From contig NZ_CP095397.1 in assembly GCF_023008545.1 (NCBI RefSeq), positions 682,001 to 746,000 of the forward strand: a stretch of 64,000 nt of DNA, read 5' to 3'. Positions 8,537 through 17,960 of this stretch are shown here, one piece after another. The notes under the pieces are model-generated. The model had not been told where the DNA came from. It saw only the letters and a list, made by a program, of their open reading frames with translations, and ran no database searches. This stretch comes from Natribaculum luteum (GTDB lineage: Archaea; Halobacteriota; Halobacteria; Halobacteriales; Natrialbaceae). Both the position numbers and the translations under genes were made by a program. Every line of letters starts with the position of its first letter. Within the stretch, counting starts at the first letter, position 1.

Positions 8537-9395
8537 ACAGAACTCAGTGTTTCTGTTGCTTATATTAGCGTTCATCGTAGTCGCTCTGATTCAGATACGA
8601 TGGTTTGTCTACGGTGAAGACATTGACACTACCGAAGATGACGAAGACTCACAGCAGATCAAGGGCACTGAAACTGCCGACGATGACGAAGAACCACAGC
8701 GGAATAAGCATGCTGAGGCCACCCGATCTGATGATAAATCCAGCCCAACGGCCGACAACGTTGACGGCGAATCTCCAGAGTCGTCACATTGGGTGTCTAT
8801 CGGGCTACTTGTCACTGGGATCATGCTCATGGGCATTGGGGTCGCAATCTGGATTCGGCCAGGTATAGTTCCCCTAGAACTCGCTAGCTGGGCTGAGCAG
8901 GCCAGACAGTCAAGAAATATACCGTTTTACGTTCTCGGAGGGCTCGTAGCTGCACTCGTTTTTGTTATTGTTATGCTTACTTCTTGGAATGGAACAAAAC
9001 AGGTTATTGAGGATGTCTCACCACCGGAGGAAGTTCATCGTCAGTCTCAGACAAAGGCCGGTCACGATATTGATCACCAACTAATGAAATTGGGCAGTGA
9101 TGATCTTGAGTGGCAGAGCTCAGAGAACGATATGCGCGCATATCTACGCGAACTGGTCGTGGAAAGTCTCGTGACACATAATGGTTGGAAACGGGAACAT
9201 GCTGAGAAGGTTGTCAAGCACGGTGAATGGACCGATCAAAAGGATATCGCAGCATTTGTCGGGGGAGCAGACACACCAGACATGCCAATCCGGTACAAGC
9301 TGCTTGACTGGGTGAGCGCAGAACCCTCAGTCAAACGACGAGCCGTGCGCACTATTCAGGAACTTGATAATGTAACAGAGCGTGATAACGTATGA
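8529..9395 (+). CDS. Membrane protein (DUF7269-like)
   Basis: 288 residues from ATG 8529, which overlaps the previous stop by 8 bases (translational coupling); an upstream in-frame ATG at 8514 is less likely. It has an N-terminal membrane helix (FLLLILAFIVVALIQIRWFV), a long acidic linker, two more helices near residues 95-160, and a cytoplasmic C-terminal domain. Order and neighbours match the haloarchaeal MoxR/DUF58/DUF4129 cluster, where a DUF7269 protein sits (from memory). Confidence 0.7.
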   Translation: MTEQNSVFLLLILAFIVVALIQIRWFVYGEDIDTTEDDEDSQQIKGTETADDDEEPQRNKHAEATRSDDKSSPTADNVDGESPESSHWVSIGLLVTGIMLMGIGVAIWIRPGIVPLELASWAEQARQSRNIPFYVLGGLVAALVFVIVMLTSWNGTKQVIEDVSPPEEVHRQSQTKAGHDIDHQLMKLGSDDLEWQSSENDMRAYLRELVVESLVTHNGWKREHAEKVVKHGEWTDQKDIAAFVGGADTPDMPIRYKLLDWVSAEPSVKRRAVRTIQELDNVTERDNV

Positions 9396-10720
9396 TTCGG
9401 ACTCGTCGGTGGGACTCATTGGTGGTGGCGGCATTAGTTCTAGCGGCACTCGGAATTTCCCTTCGCAGTAGTATGTTACTCAGCTTTAGTTCAATACCGC
9501 TAACATTTTCCGCATATGGAGCACTTGTCCGCGAGCCACCACTGTCAGTCAATTTCGAGCGCTCGTTATCACCAAATCCACCAGAACCTGGTGATGACGT
9601 GAACGTGAAAATCACTGTGACAAACACAGGAACAAGGGTAATATCCGACCTAAGAATTATTGATGGCGTGCCACCGGAGCTCGGTATTAACAGTGGCTCA
9701 CCCCGCGCCGGTATGTTGCTCCAGCCAGGGGAAAGTGAGACATTCGAATACACGGTCACAGCTCGTCAAGGAACATACGAGTTCAGGCCGATAACGACGA
9801 TTTCGTATATACCAAGCGGGACCGTTGCTCGGCGTGACGATCACAATATTGAAACGATACTCAAATGCAAGCGACCGATCAATACTAGACCGCCAGGAAC
9901 ACAGACTTCAAAACTAGTTGGACAAGTCCTGACGGAAAGCGGTGGGAGCGGAGCGGCGTTTCATTCTGTTCGCGAGTATCGTTCATCGGACACGTTGAAC
10001 CGGATTAACTGGCGGCGCTACGCTCAAACGGGCGAACTCTCAACGGTCAAATACCATCAAGAGAAGGCTGCGACCATTCACCTCCTGATCGATACGCGGT
10101 CGATCGCATTCCGACAGGCATCGGTTGAACAGCCAACTGCAGTCGAGCTAAGCGTGTATGCAGCCGAACAGCACTTCGCTGTCCTCTCGGATGCTAACCA
10201 TCATGTCGGCGTCGGGTTCTATTCACATGATGTTTTGGCAGTAGCACCTGCTTCAGGAACGGATCACACTGTCAAAGCGAAAGCAGCGTTTGAAGAACAC
10301 GAGGCGTTACAGCCAATCAAACCAGCGATCACAGACAGACAAAATTCGACACCAGATAACGCTGATCCGACTGATAACCCGTTCGTGACAGATTCAGTCC
10401 GCCCAGATTTCGAGATCTGGGACAAGACAAAGACAGACGAGATCAGAACGCTGCTATCATCGCTTCCAGACTATGGACAGTGTATCGTATTCACACCGCT
10501 GCTCGACGACGAGCCTGGAAGTCTCGTCAAAACGCTTAGTGCTCACGGTTACGGAGTGTCGGTTGTTTCGCCGGATATCACAGACCGTGAGAGCCCAGGT
10601 GCGAAGATGAGTTCACAGCATAGACAAATCCGGATCCGAACGTTGCGGGAGGAAAGCGTCGCTGTTGTCGACTGGGACACCAGTGATCCGCTTTCAGCGG
10701 CTCTCATGGAGGATTTGTGA
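9392..10720 (+). CDS. DUF58 domain-containing protein
   Basis: 442 residues. There is an N-terminal hydrophobic stretch, then a CARDB-like beta domain (EPGDDVNVKITVTNTGTRVI, ~65-130). The DUF58 signature FHSVREYRSSDTLNRINWRR lies near 190-210. DUF58 proteins act with MoxR ATPases and resemble von Willebrand factor A folds; in bacteria the pair supports envelope or enzyme maturation. Its start overlaps the previous stop by 4 bases and its stop overlaps the next start (TGATG), so this is one operon. Confidence 0.9.
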   Translation: MIRTRRWDSLVVAALVLAALGISLRSSMLLSFSSIPLTFSAYGALVREPPLSVNFERSLSPNPPEPGDDVNVKITVTNTGTRVISDLRIIDGVPPELGINSGSPRAGMLLQPGESETFEYTVTARQGTYEFRPITTISYIPSGTVARRDDHNIETILKCKRPINTRPPGTQTSKLVGQVLTESGGSGAAFHSVREYRSSDTLNRINWRRYAQTGELSTVKYHQEKAATIHLLIDTRSIAFRQASVEQPTAVELSVYAAEQHFAVLSDANHHVGVGFYSHDVLAVAPASGTDHTVKAKAAFEEHEALQPIKPAITDRQNSTPDNADPTDNPFVTDSVRPDFEIWDKTKTDEIRTLLSSLPDYGQCIVFTPLLDDEPGSLVKTLSAHGYGVSVVSPDITDRESPGAKMSSQHRQIRIRTLREESVAVVDWDTSDPLSAALMEDL

Positions 10721-12198
10721 TGAGAAGCGAGCATATTACCCTTCCAGTGACTAGTGTCGCGACTGCGACGCTGATTGGAATCGTGACCACCGCGGTGATA
10801 CTACTGACAGTACATCCAACTATGGTTAGCGGTGGCCTCGCGGCCATCGCTGCTGTTGGTGGCGGATTTGTCCTTGCAGGAGGCCTTGTTGCACTGGAGA
10901 AACAGACGCCGATCGGGGTGTCAACTGGCGGAATAGCTACTTTCGTTGGAACTCTCTTAATTGTCGCATCCATTGCTGTCACAAGTTTCAATACACCTCC
11001 AATTGCGGCAGTAGCCGCTGGTTTCGCTATCTCTGGCGTTGCCACACTTGCATTTGTCGCAGTGGGATATACTGATCCCTCATTATTCAGGATTCATAGC
11101 AAGTTGCTTGTACAAGTAGCAATCACCCCATTGATTCTGGGGCTTGTTCTACTAAACTCTCCCTCCTTGTCTCTGAATGCGGCCACCAGTGCCATTACTA
11201 GCACCCATTCAGCATATTTGAGAACCATCTCAAAGGAGGGAATGCAAGTTTCCGCTTCCATCACTCTGATTCATCTCTTTGCGGTGTACCTGCTAATCTA
11301 CGCTACGAGCAGTCAATTCAAACAACTTGATCTGATAAGTTATTCCCAGCAACGACGAGTCTCGCGACTCGGCCTGAAAGCTATATTTATTATTGGATTC
11401 GTTGCTCTTGGACCACCCCTCATCTACGTGATCTCGAGGCTTAGCATGTTCTCTGGGAGTGAAACGGTCCTTAGCGGTATCCCCTCAATATTGGAGCTAC
11501 AACCACTATTTTTCGGTGCCGAGGCGGTACTGCTCACGCTTCTTTGTTTGTCTTTCGTGTTGCGGATCATTCGATGGGCGCGTCTTGAACAGGCGGTAAC
11601 ACTAGTATCGTATCTAGTTGTTCCATTCATCTTGACTATCTCCGTAACAACCACGTTCACGCTTGCCCCTAACGAGTTGGTTTTGAACCGATTCTTGGTC
11701 CACGTTCCCGGCTATAACGGATTTTCAATGGAACAATTGATTGGCATCGCAGCACTCTCATCTGGTCTCATCTTTGTCCTCTTATCAGTCGCTCTCACGA
11801 CACTCTGGCTGAGTACGGGGGTTATTTACCGGCTTGAGTCCCGAGGGGTACCAGCAACTACAAGTGCGGGATTGTTCCTTGGGGCTGCACTATTAGGCTT
11901 TACTGGAGCATGGCCGCCAGTCGTTGCATGCTGTCTTATCGGATCCATCCTAACCTGGGATATACTCGAGAACGGTGTCACGCTAGGTGAGCAGCTCAAC
12001 GGACGGTTCAACGCTATCCAGAATGAACTCGCTCATGGATTGGCAAGTGGTGCTGTCGGCGGTCTCGCGGTTGTCATCGCACTAGGGACATATTCAATCA
12101 CAGTATCACTACAAAGTGGTAAAGCCCCATCACTCCTGATTCTCAGCCCGTTGCTGTTCGCCGGCGTCACATTTGCATTAGCACTCCGATATATCTAA
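10720..12198 (+). CDS. Multi-spanning membrane protein (DUF7519-like)
   Basis: 492 residues from ATG 10720, overlapping the DUF58 stop by one base. About 12-14 hydrophobic helices cover nearly the whole length with short loops and no soluble domain. This fits the membrane partner (DUF7519, from memory) of the haloarchaeal MoxR-DUF58 cluster. It converges with the moxR gene, and the two stop codons overlap at 12195-12198. Confidence 0.75.
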   Translation: MRSEHITLPVTSVATATLIGIVTTAVILLTVHPTMVSGGLAAIAAVGGGFVLAGGLVALEKQTPIGVSTGGIATFVGTLLIVASIAVTSFNTPPIAAVAAGFAISGVATLAFVAVGYTDPSLFRIHSKLLVQVAITPLILGLVLLNSPSLSLNAATSAITSTHSAYLRTISKEGMQVSASITLIHLFAVYLLIYATSSQFKQLDLISYSQQRRVSRLGLKAIFIIGFVALGPPLIYVISRLSMFSGSETVLSGIPSILELQPLFFGAEAVLLTLLCLSFVLRIIRWARLEQAVTLVSYLVVPFILTISVTTTFTLAPNELVLNRFLVHVPGYNGFSMEQLIGIAALSSGLIFVLLSVALTTLWLSTGVIYRLESRGVPATTSAGLFLGAALLGFTGAWPPVVACCLIGSILTWDILENGVTLGEQLNGRFNAIQNELAHGLASGAVGGLAVVIALGTYSITVSLQSGKAPSLLILSPLLFAGVTFALALRYI

Positions 12199-13151
12199 GT
12201 TTCCAATTCCTCTGTTGTCGGCACCTCGATAGTAGACAGCGCACTTTCGATGATTTCAGTCTTACGGATATTCCGCGCCTGCGCTTCTGGTTCAAGAACA
12301 AGTCGGTGGGCTAGTACTGGCTGAGCGATGGTTTTTATATCATGAGGAATGACATAGCCGCGACCGTTGATAAGCGCCCAGACCCTGGCAACCTCAAGCA
12401 ACCGTTGTGTGCCGCGCGGTGAGACACCAATCTCAACATCCCTGGAGGAGCGTGTCGCCCGTGCGATATCTAGGATGTATCGACAGAGATCTTCATCAAC
12501 GGTGACTGACTCTGCCGCAGCCTGCAAATCAAGCACCTGTTCACGGGTAGTTACCTGTTCTATGGTTGGTATCGAATTGCTTCGCTCAGTACGAGCCAGT
12601 AACAATGACAATTCTCCTTCTCGATCAGGATATCCAATCTCTGTTTTCAGCCAGAACCGGTCTAGTTGGGCCTCCGGGAGCCTAAACGTTCCCTCCTGCT
12701 CGACAGGATTCATTGTTGCAATCACGCAGAACGGTGATGGAAGATCGTGACTCTTGCCGTCGACAGTCACCTGACCCTCCGCCATCGCTTCAAGAAGCGC
12801 TGCTTGCGTCTTCGGCGGCGCACGGTTAATCTCATCTGCTAACACGACGTTTGCGAAGATAGGCCCTTCACGGAACTCGAATGTGTTATGCTCCTCGTTG
12901 AAAATATACGAACCCGTCACGTCTGCTGGCAAGAGATCAGGCGTAAATTGTATCCGTTTGAACGATAGGCCTGACGCAGTCGCGATGCTACGAGCCGTAA
13001 GCGTCTTACCTGTTCCTGGGACGTCCTCAATCAGAATATGCCCATTCGCCACGATCCCTGAAAGAATCTGCTTGAGAAACTCCTCGTCTGCAACGACTAC
13101 ATCCGAAACAGCATCAAGTACAGCTTCCATAGTCTTATCCGAGTCCACCAT
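12195..13151 (-). CDS. MoxR family AAA+ ATPase
   Basis: 318 residues. Walker A is DVPGTGKT (43-50) and Walker B with downstream motif is VVLADEINRAPPKTQAALLE (102-121). The sensor-1 region is ATMNPVEQEGTFRLPEAQLDR, and a C-terminal lid domain is present. MoxR ATPases act as chaperones with DUF58 proteins. Here moxR is on the opposite strand, facing its partner operon. In the clusters I know it is usually co-directional, so the block may have been rearranged. Confidence 0.9.
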   Translation of the reverse strand: MVDSDKTMEAVLDAVSDVVVADEEFLKQILSGIVANGHILIEDVPGTGKTLTARSIATASGLSFKRIQFTPDLLPADVTGSYIFNEEHNTFEFREGPIFANVVLADEINRAPPKTQAALLEAMAEGQVTVDGKSHDLPSPFCVIATMNPVEQEGTFRLPEAQLDRFWLKTEIGYPDREGELSLLLARTERSNSIPTIEQVTTREQVLDLQAAAESVTVDEDLCRYILDIARATRSSRDVEIGVSPRGTQRLLEVARVWALINGRGYVIPHDIKTIAQPVLAHRLVLEPEAQARNIRKTEIIESALSTIEVPTTEELET

Positions 13152-13206
13152 GATTATCTATCAGTATATTCAACAAGTAACCTATTGATACTTTGGAAAT
13201 ATGTTG

Positions 13207-13390
13207 GTGCCGTCTCAAAGCAGTCTAGAGTTTCGAGCGGTGGTTGAGTAGACGGTCCGGTGGTGCCTATCTCTAACGATCTCTAAACTACGTGCACTCG
13301 GTACACGCCATTCTAACGCAGGATCACTGTCTGTAGTAAGGTGCCGCCGCGACTCTCAGCGGGAAACTCTAGACGGCTTTGTGACGCGAC
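13207..13390. mobile_element. MITE family 2, copy B (~184 bp)
   Basis: Closely matches 5463-5652 in the same orientation. Inner terminal repeats are GTCTAGAGTTTC and GAAACTCTAGAC; outer repeats are GTCTCAAAGC and GCTTTGTGAC. With copy A it brackets the whole 5.9-13.2 kb operon as a direct repeat. Homologous recombination between the two would delete the block. Confidence 0.75.
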
Positions 13391-13494
13391 CAATTAATTT
13401 GGCGATTTTACACTATCGCCCAGAGTACGTCACGTCGAGTTGGCTTCCAATCCAGCCAAAGGGCTTATTTGGTATTTCTCAATATTGTCACTTT

Positions 13495-15093
13495 ATGCGT
13501 GAGGAACTACGGCGCCGTCGGCTCCTACAACTCGGTGGCGCCGGGATTGCCGGTCTGGCGGGTTGTTCGAGTAACGAGAACCAGTTGGAGACACCATCGG
13601 GTCAAGAGCGAACGCCGACGGCGACACCACCGTCGGAGACACCAACAGAGGAAACAACAACGTCCACCTCGGACCCCGTCGACGAGATCGACCACGACAA
13701 GCTCATCGGCGTCCAGTACTACGCGTGGTACTGGGGAGACGAGGGCTTCGGTGGTCAGTTTCTCTCCACAGATGCTCCGGACTCGTGGCTCTCTGCCACA
13801 CCCGGCACACCGGAACTCGGTGCATACGACTCCAGGGACGTAGAGGTCGTCAACCAACATATGAAGTGGTGTCTCGAACACGGCATTAACTGGTGGATCA
13901 TCACCGGTGGCCGCCCGGACGGTCCAATCGACACCACGATTCGGGACGTCGTGTTCGAGGCGGACTACGCCGATCAAATGAACTTCACGCTGCTCGTCGG
14001 GTTCCCACCGGAGATCAGGGACGACGATGGCCGGTTCGACTTCGACCACCCACGGGCGGAGGAGCTAATTACACGCTGGTTCACTCATTGGGCCGATCAT
14101 CACGTGCCGGACCCGAACTACCTCCGATTGGGAGACGACCGCCCACCGCTGTACTTCTGGTCGACGAGCGGTGCGAAGGGTGACATGCCGGGGGTGTTCC
14201 AGGCAGCACGGGACGCTGTTGACGTCGACGCGTACGTCATCGGCGGCCCGGACTACTACAACCAGCCACGTCGGATGAGCTACAATGCGGAAACCTTCGA
14301 CGCCGTGTTGGATTATCATTCTTACTTCCCTGACGAGGCGTTTCTCGACGCGTTCGACACGGCGGTGATCGAGAACCACCAGCGATGGCGGGCGGCGGCC
14401 CATGAGTACAATCTTGAGTTCATCCCGACGGTGACGCCAGGATTCGACCACAGGGAGGCACCGGCGGAATTCCGCGATGATCGCCTTCTCCCGGCGCTTG
14501 AGCGGAGCCCCGAGCGCTTCCGGGACCACTGCCGACAGCTCCGCGGCTTGGGTGATCACGACGCTATCGTGATCACCTCATTCAACGAGTGGCCGGAATA
14601 CTCGGCCATCGAGCCTAGCGAGGAGTATGACATGACATATCTCGAGACCGTCGCAGAGGAACTCGCACGGACCGACTGGGAGACGCCATCCAGTCCAGCG
14701 TTAACACCGATTGTCCTCGAGTACGAACAGACGGTCGAACCGGCCGAACAGAATCCAGACAGCGACGACACCCGAGAGCTCGCGGTCATGGTAGACCAGC
14801 TTCGCGTAGCGACCGCTGATGGAACACTGGCGGTCGACATTGGTGGCGACGAAGGGCAGACATTCTTCACCGAGGGGGTATACGGTTCCGAATCCGACGG
14901 CGAGCGGACGTGGCGTTGGTTCGGGGGTGAAACTGCACAGACACGGCTTTTTGTCCCGACGACAGACATTTCAGAACTTATATTGGTGGCACGAGCAGTA
15001 ACAGATAACATCACTGTCACTGTTCGAATCGGAGATACTCAGATGGGCACAATTGCAATCGGTGGCGCTTGGAACACGTACTCTACGGGTTGA
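13495..15093 (+). CDS. Secreted lipoprotein, GH99/WbsX-like glycosidase
   Basis: 532 residues from ATG 13495; the frame is open further upstream but the signal begins here. A twin-arginine stretch (RRRRLLQLG) and lipobox LAGC give a Tat lipoprotein, followed by a Thr/Pro linker. The catalytic-type domain has GVQYYAWYWGDEGFGG, YDSRDVEVVNQHMKWCLEHG and ITSFNEWPEYSAIEP. The last is close to the FNEW(H)E..IEP motif of GH99/GH71-like enzymes. The final ~110 residues form a beta-rich extra domain. Likely acts on glycans outside the cell; the substrate is unknown. Confidence 0.75.
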   Translation: MREELRRRRLLQLGGAGIAGLAGCSSNENQLETPSGQERTPTATPPSETPTEETTTSTSDPVDEIDHDKLIGVQYYAWYWGDEGFGGQFLSTDAPDSWLSATPGTPELGAYDSRDVEVVNQHMKWCLEHGINWWIITGGRPDGPIDTTIRDVVFEADYADQMNFTLLVGFPPEIRDDDGRFDFDHPRAEELITRWFTHWADHHVPDPNYLRLGDDRPPLYFWSTSGAKGDMPGVFQAARDAVDVDAYVIGGPDYYNQPRRMSYNAETFDAVLDYHSYFPDEAFLDAFDTAVIENHQRWRAAAHEYNLEFIPTVTPGFDHREAPAEFRDDRLLPALERSPERFRDHCRQLRGLGDHDAIVITSFNEWPEYSAIEPSEEYDMTYLETVAEELARTDWETPSSPALTPIVLEYEQTVEPAEQNPDSDDTRELAVMVDQLRVATADGTLAVDIGGDEGQTFFTEGVYGSESDGERTWRWFGGETAQTRLFVPTTDISELILVARAVTDNITVTVRIGDTQMGTIAIGGAWNTYSTG

Positions 15094-15104
15094 GTCAGTA
15101 GCAC

Positions 15105-15116
15105 TTTTTTAATTTT
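15105..15116 (+). terminator. T-rich archaeal-type terminator
   Basis: TTTTTTAATTTT 11 bases after the glycosidase stop. Archaeal RNA polymerase often terminates at such tracts without a hairpin. Confidence 0.4.
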
Positions 15117-15303
15117 GCGGACTGATTCTGCGTTATGTCGATATTATCTATGTAATAAAATTATGTTTTCAATATGAGTGCGAAACCGCCTTCAGTATTC
15201 AGAAGACCGGGTGGAGCTTAGTGGGACGCACGCTGTCTACCACTACGGCATGTTGCTGCTGCGCCGGCGATGGGTGCCGGCGCACTCATGCCGGCGATGA
15301 TCG

Positions 15304-15886
15304 ATGTCGACACGAAGTCAGCTCCGATTCGTCCAGCGAGTCGACCAGGACGGCGAACCAAACGATGACAACCGCGTCGCACCAGGTGTACCGGCATTCA
15401 GATGGGGACCCGGCGAGCGTCCTCCGGGATCTTACACAGCTGAAAGACCTCCTCGATGCGACCCGCGCCGAGCGCGGGCCGGGCTACACGGCAGCCGCGT
15501 TCGTGTTTCTCGACAAGCTCTCGACGGTCGGCCTGTATCTGGATGGAGACCCGGAGCGAACGATCGACGCAGCCCAGCCTACGGATCTCCTTGAGCCGGC
15601 CAACATGGAGCACCTCAACCAGCCGCTGTTCCTACTGGGCCACGGCATCGAGGATCCAGCTGACGGCATTCACGGCGACGAAGAGTATCTCTACGTCGTG
15701 GAACTCCCGACGGAGAACCCCTTCGACGAGCCGGCTGAGTGGACGGTCAAAGTGAGCGGTCACTCGGCATTCCCCCGCTGGGACGGTCCGACCGACGAGG
15801 CCTTCGAGTCGGCGAACTGGCAATTCCACGGGTCACTGGAGGACGCGCTCATAGAGCTGGTTCGTGACGAAGCAATCGTCAAGTAA
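15304..15886 (+). pseudogene. Frameshifted haloarchaeal hypothetical gene
   Basis: ATG 15304 begins MSTRSQLRFVQRVDQDGEPN, the usual N-terminus of this family as I recall it. After DDNRVA a one-base insertion near 15380 moves the frame. The rest (VYRHSDGDPASVLRDLTQLK to the stop at 15886) is intact in another frame. Translation could restart at ATG 15365 and give ~173 residues. Function unknown. A perfect 9-bp stem (TGCGCCGGC/GCCGGCGCA, 15260-15284) lies just upstream. Confidence 0.6.
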
Positions 15887-15930
15887 AATCCCAAATTGTA
15901 TTTATATAATTAGAGTTTAGAAAGACATAG

Positions 15931-16881
15931 ATGATTACGAAGGCCGGACTCGCCGTGCTTGACGCGCTGAGTACCGGCCGTGAAGCGACACCGGAGGAAC
16001 TCGCGGCTGAGACCGGGTATTCACGAGAGCATCTCTACGAAGTACTCGATGAGTTGCTCGCAGCGGGATTGCTCGCAGAGGCCCGTGGCCCCAGCAATCA
16101 CCGTCGAGTCCGCGCCGCGGAACATCCGGTCACCGAAGCGTATCGAACGCTCCAATCGGAGTTCAGCCACGTTAACTGGACTGAACTGCTCTCGCCAGCC
16201 GCCCTCCGCGTGTGTTGGTATCTCGATAGGCCACGACACATCGCTGAGATCGCAGACCGGCTCAGGATCACCCGACAAGGTGTCCACAGCGCGTTATCAC
16301 CGCTCAAGCACCGAGCGTTACTATCCAGATCCGATCCCGAGTACACGCTCCGCGACGAAGTCTCGCCGCTGCTGGCGTTGGCTCGTACCGTCGTACAACA
16401 CGAACACCGATCACGAGTCCGGGAAATCGCTCCCAGCGCAACGATTGTGTGGTGCGATCCGAGGCGGGCTCTCGTCCGCGTACAGACCGCTGAGGATACG
16501 GACGCACTACAAGCAGCTCCAGACTGGGAGATGACCGGACTGGGTCGATTTGCAGAGTATGGTCTGCAGTTTTTCCTCGCCGGCGAGCCTCCGTTTTGGT
16601 ATGCCCCGGACGAAAAGCTCACACCGGCCGAAATCGTCTGCCATACGCTTCTTCTCGATAGTGGATCCCGGCGAGTCAGTTATTCGATACTGCTGATCGA
16701 GACGCTAGATATCGACCAGGAAACACTCACAGAGACCGCACAGTGGTACGACCTAGAACCTACTGTGGACGCGTTGTATCGGCCACTTCAGGGAGACTTC
16801 GACAGGACAGACAATCTGCCCGTCAGCCTCCCGAACAAAGCCGAATATATGGCGCTCAAAGAGCAGTACGGAGTCCCATGA
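15931..16881 (+). CDS. Two-winged-helix transcriptional regulator
   Basis: 316 residues. A first winged helix lies at ~5-60 (TPEELAAETGYSREHLYEVL). A second is at ~85-145 (HIAEIADRLRITRQGVHSAL), followed by a ~170-residue C-terminal domain. Leaderless-type start 45 bp after the previous stop, behind an AT-rich stretch that could hold the promoter. The tandem helix-turn-helix layout is common in haloarchaeal regulators of nearby genes. The 3' end overlaps a decayed membrane-protein gene on the other strand. Confidence 0.7.
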   Translation: MITKAGLAVLDALSTGREATPEELAAETGYSREHLYEVLDELLAAGLLAEARGPSNHRRVRAAEHPVTEAYRTLQSEFSHVNWTELLSPAALRVCWYLDRPRHIAEIADRLRITRQGVHSALSPLKHRALLSRSDPEYTLRDEVSPLLALARTVVQHEHRSRVREIAPSATIVWCDPRRALVRVQTAEDTDALQAAPDWEMTGLGRFAEYGLQFFLAGEPPFWYAPDEKLTPAEIVCHTLLLDSGSRRVSYSILLIETLDIDQETLTETAQWYDLEPTVDALYRPLQGDFDRTDNLPVSLPNKAEYMALKEQYGVP

Positions 16882-17142
16882 CGAGCAGGCCGACGATGAG
16901 CAGTAGTATCGCGACCACGCACCCCCGACCAGCAGTTTGTTCTCCACCGCCTTCTCGTGGAGTGGCATGTCGGCGTACTCCTCGAGGTTGTTCTCGTCGT
17001 AGAAGTACTTCATCATTAGCGCGAACCGCTCGGTAACCGCACAGCCCGTGCAGACCGGTTCTCCCTCGAGCGCAGTCTCGACCTCATCAACCACAGTCCC
17101 GCGTATCCAACCGAATCTACTTACGTGATACAAACGGATCAC
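16856..17142 (-). pseudogene. Frameshifted small membrane protein
   Basis: From a GTG at 17142 the frame reads DEVETALEGEPVCTGCAVTE and ADMPLHEKAVENKLLVG. One base shift near 16920 is needed to reach the natural ending CVVAILLLIVGLLVMGL, a membrane helix, and a stop at 16856. A CxxC and a C-terminal anchor suggest a small membrane-bound protein. Without the shift the helix is lost. Confidence 0.45.
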
Positions 17143-17147
17143 AGCAC

Positions 17148-17426
17148 ATGAGCGCTGACAGCGACGCCGGCGGCGACGGTGAAATGGAGAAGATCAACGT
17201 CCGGGTGCCCCAGTCGCTGCTGGCACAGGTCGACGAAGTCTGGGAGGAACGTGGCTACGCGAACAAATCTGAGTTCATCTGCGACGCGCTTCGGGACGCT
17301 GTCAATCCCCCCACACAGCTGTCCGAGGAAGTGCTCGAGCATCTGGCCGAAAGTCGCAAGCAGCGGAAGCAGGGAGAGACGGTGTCACACGACGAAGTGA
17401 AGGACCGGCTGGGAATCGATGACTGA
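17148..17426 (+). CDS. Ribbon-helix-helix antitoxin
   Basis: 92 residues. The ribbon-helix-helix fold is visible as EKINVRVPQSLLAQVDEVWE then ANKSEFICDALRDAV; the C-terminal tail should wrap a toxin. The next gene starts 8 bases inside this one and encodes a RelE-type toxin, the classic antitoxin-toxin order. The antitoxin would repress its own promoter. The toxin is frameshifted, so the antitoxin may now be an orphan. Confidence 0.8.
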   Translation: MSADSDAGGDGEMEKINVRVPQSLLAQVDEVWEERGYANKSEFICDALRDAVNPPTQLSEEVLEHLAESRKQRKQGETVSHDEVKDRLGIDD

Positions 17427-17681
17427 GGTCGAGTGGACACCGAAAGCACTCGATTTACAGGAGGGACTCGACACCGAAGCCAAGAGCGGTTGGTGAAGAA
17501 ACTCGATGAAGCGAAAGACTGGACCTCCCATCGCCTCGAAAAGCTCACTGGGTATCCGTACTACAAGCTTCGCGCCGGCGACTACCGTGCGATCATCACG
17601 TGGAATCGAGAAGAGGATGTCCTCATCGTTGAGGCAGTCGGGCATCGGCGGAATATCTATGATCGCCACCGCCCACCGTAA
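17419..17681 (+). pseudogene. RelE/ParE-type toxin, frameshifted
   Basis: ATG 17419 reads MTEVEWTPKALDLQEGLDTE and then hits a stop after ~25 residues. One missing C near 17482 explains this. With it restored the protein continues QERLVKKLDEAKDWTSHRLE ... YYKLRAGDYRAIITW ... VGHRRNIYDRH, the RelE/ParE core with its conserved Arg and terminal HR.(I/V)Y. RelE toxins cleave mRNA in the ribosome. As it stands no toxin is made. Confidence 0.75.
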
Positions 17682-17782
17682 TCCGCTCTACCTACGGTTG
17701 TACTTCGGTTAGCGATTGGGTGAGGGTTCTAAGCTCCCACCCTCGAGGAGCGAATGAACGTGAGCGAGTAGGGCGGGGTAGT

Positions 17783-17881
17783 TCACTGGCCACCGGAGAC
17801 GAGGTGGAGCCCGACGATCCCGAAGATAATCACGGAAATGAAGAGGAGGCGAGCACTCGTTGCCGGTTCGTCGATTGACAT
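17783..17881 (-). CDS. Possible 32-residue single-helix membrane peptide
   Basis: Starts MSIDEPATSARLLFISVIIF and ends GIVGLHLVSGGQ, one clear membrane helix. Its start codon lies beside the hairpin at the tnpB element end, so the N-terminus may derive from the element. The minus-strand sequence downstream (17735-17784) resembles a stretch at 22162-22215, also of TnpB-element type. Confidence 0.3.
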   Translation of the reverse strand: MSIDEPATSARLLFISVIIFGIVGLHLVSGGQ

Positions 17882-17884
17882 CCT

Positions 17885-17960
17885 CCTCCGCGTGAACGCG
17901 GAGGAATCCCGAGGTTGGGATATTACGGTTTGCAGTCTACCACCTCTGCCCGAGGTTGGA
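17885..17960 (-). ncRNA. Putative omega-RNA 3' hairpin / right end of tnpB element
   Basis: A perfect 8-bp hairpin CCTCCGCG-tgaa-CGCGGAGG (17885-17904) sits just after the tnpB 3' end. In IS200/IS605-type elements the guide RNA overlaps the tnpB 3' end and stops at such a right-end hairpin. The RNA itself is inferred; only the hairpin and position are seen. Confidence 0.4.
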
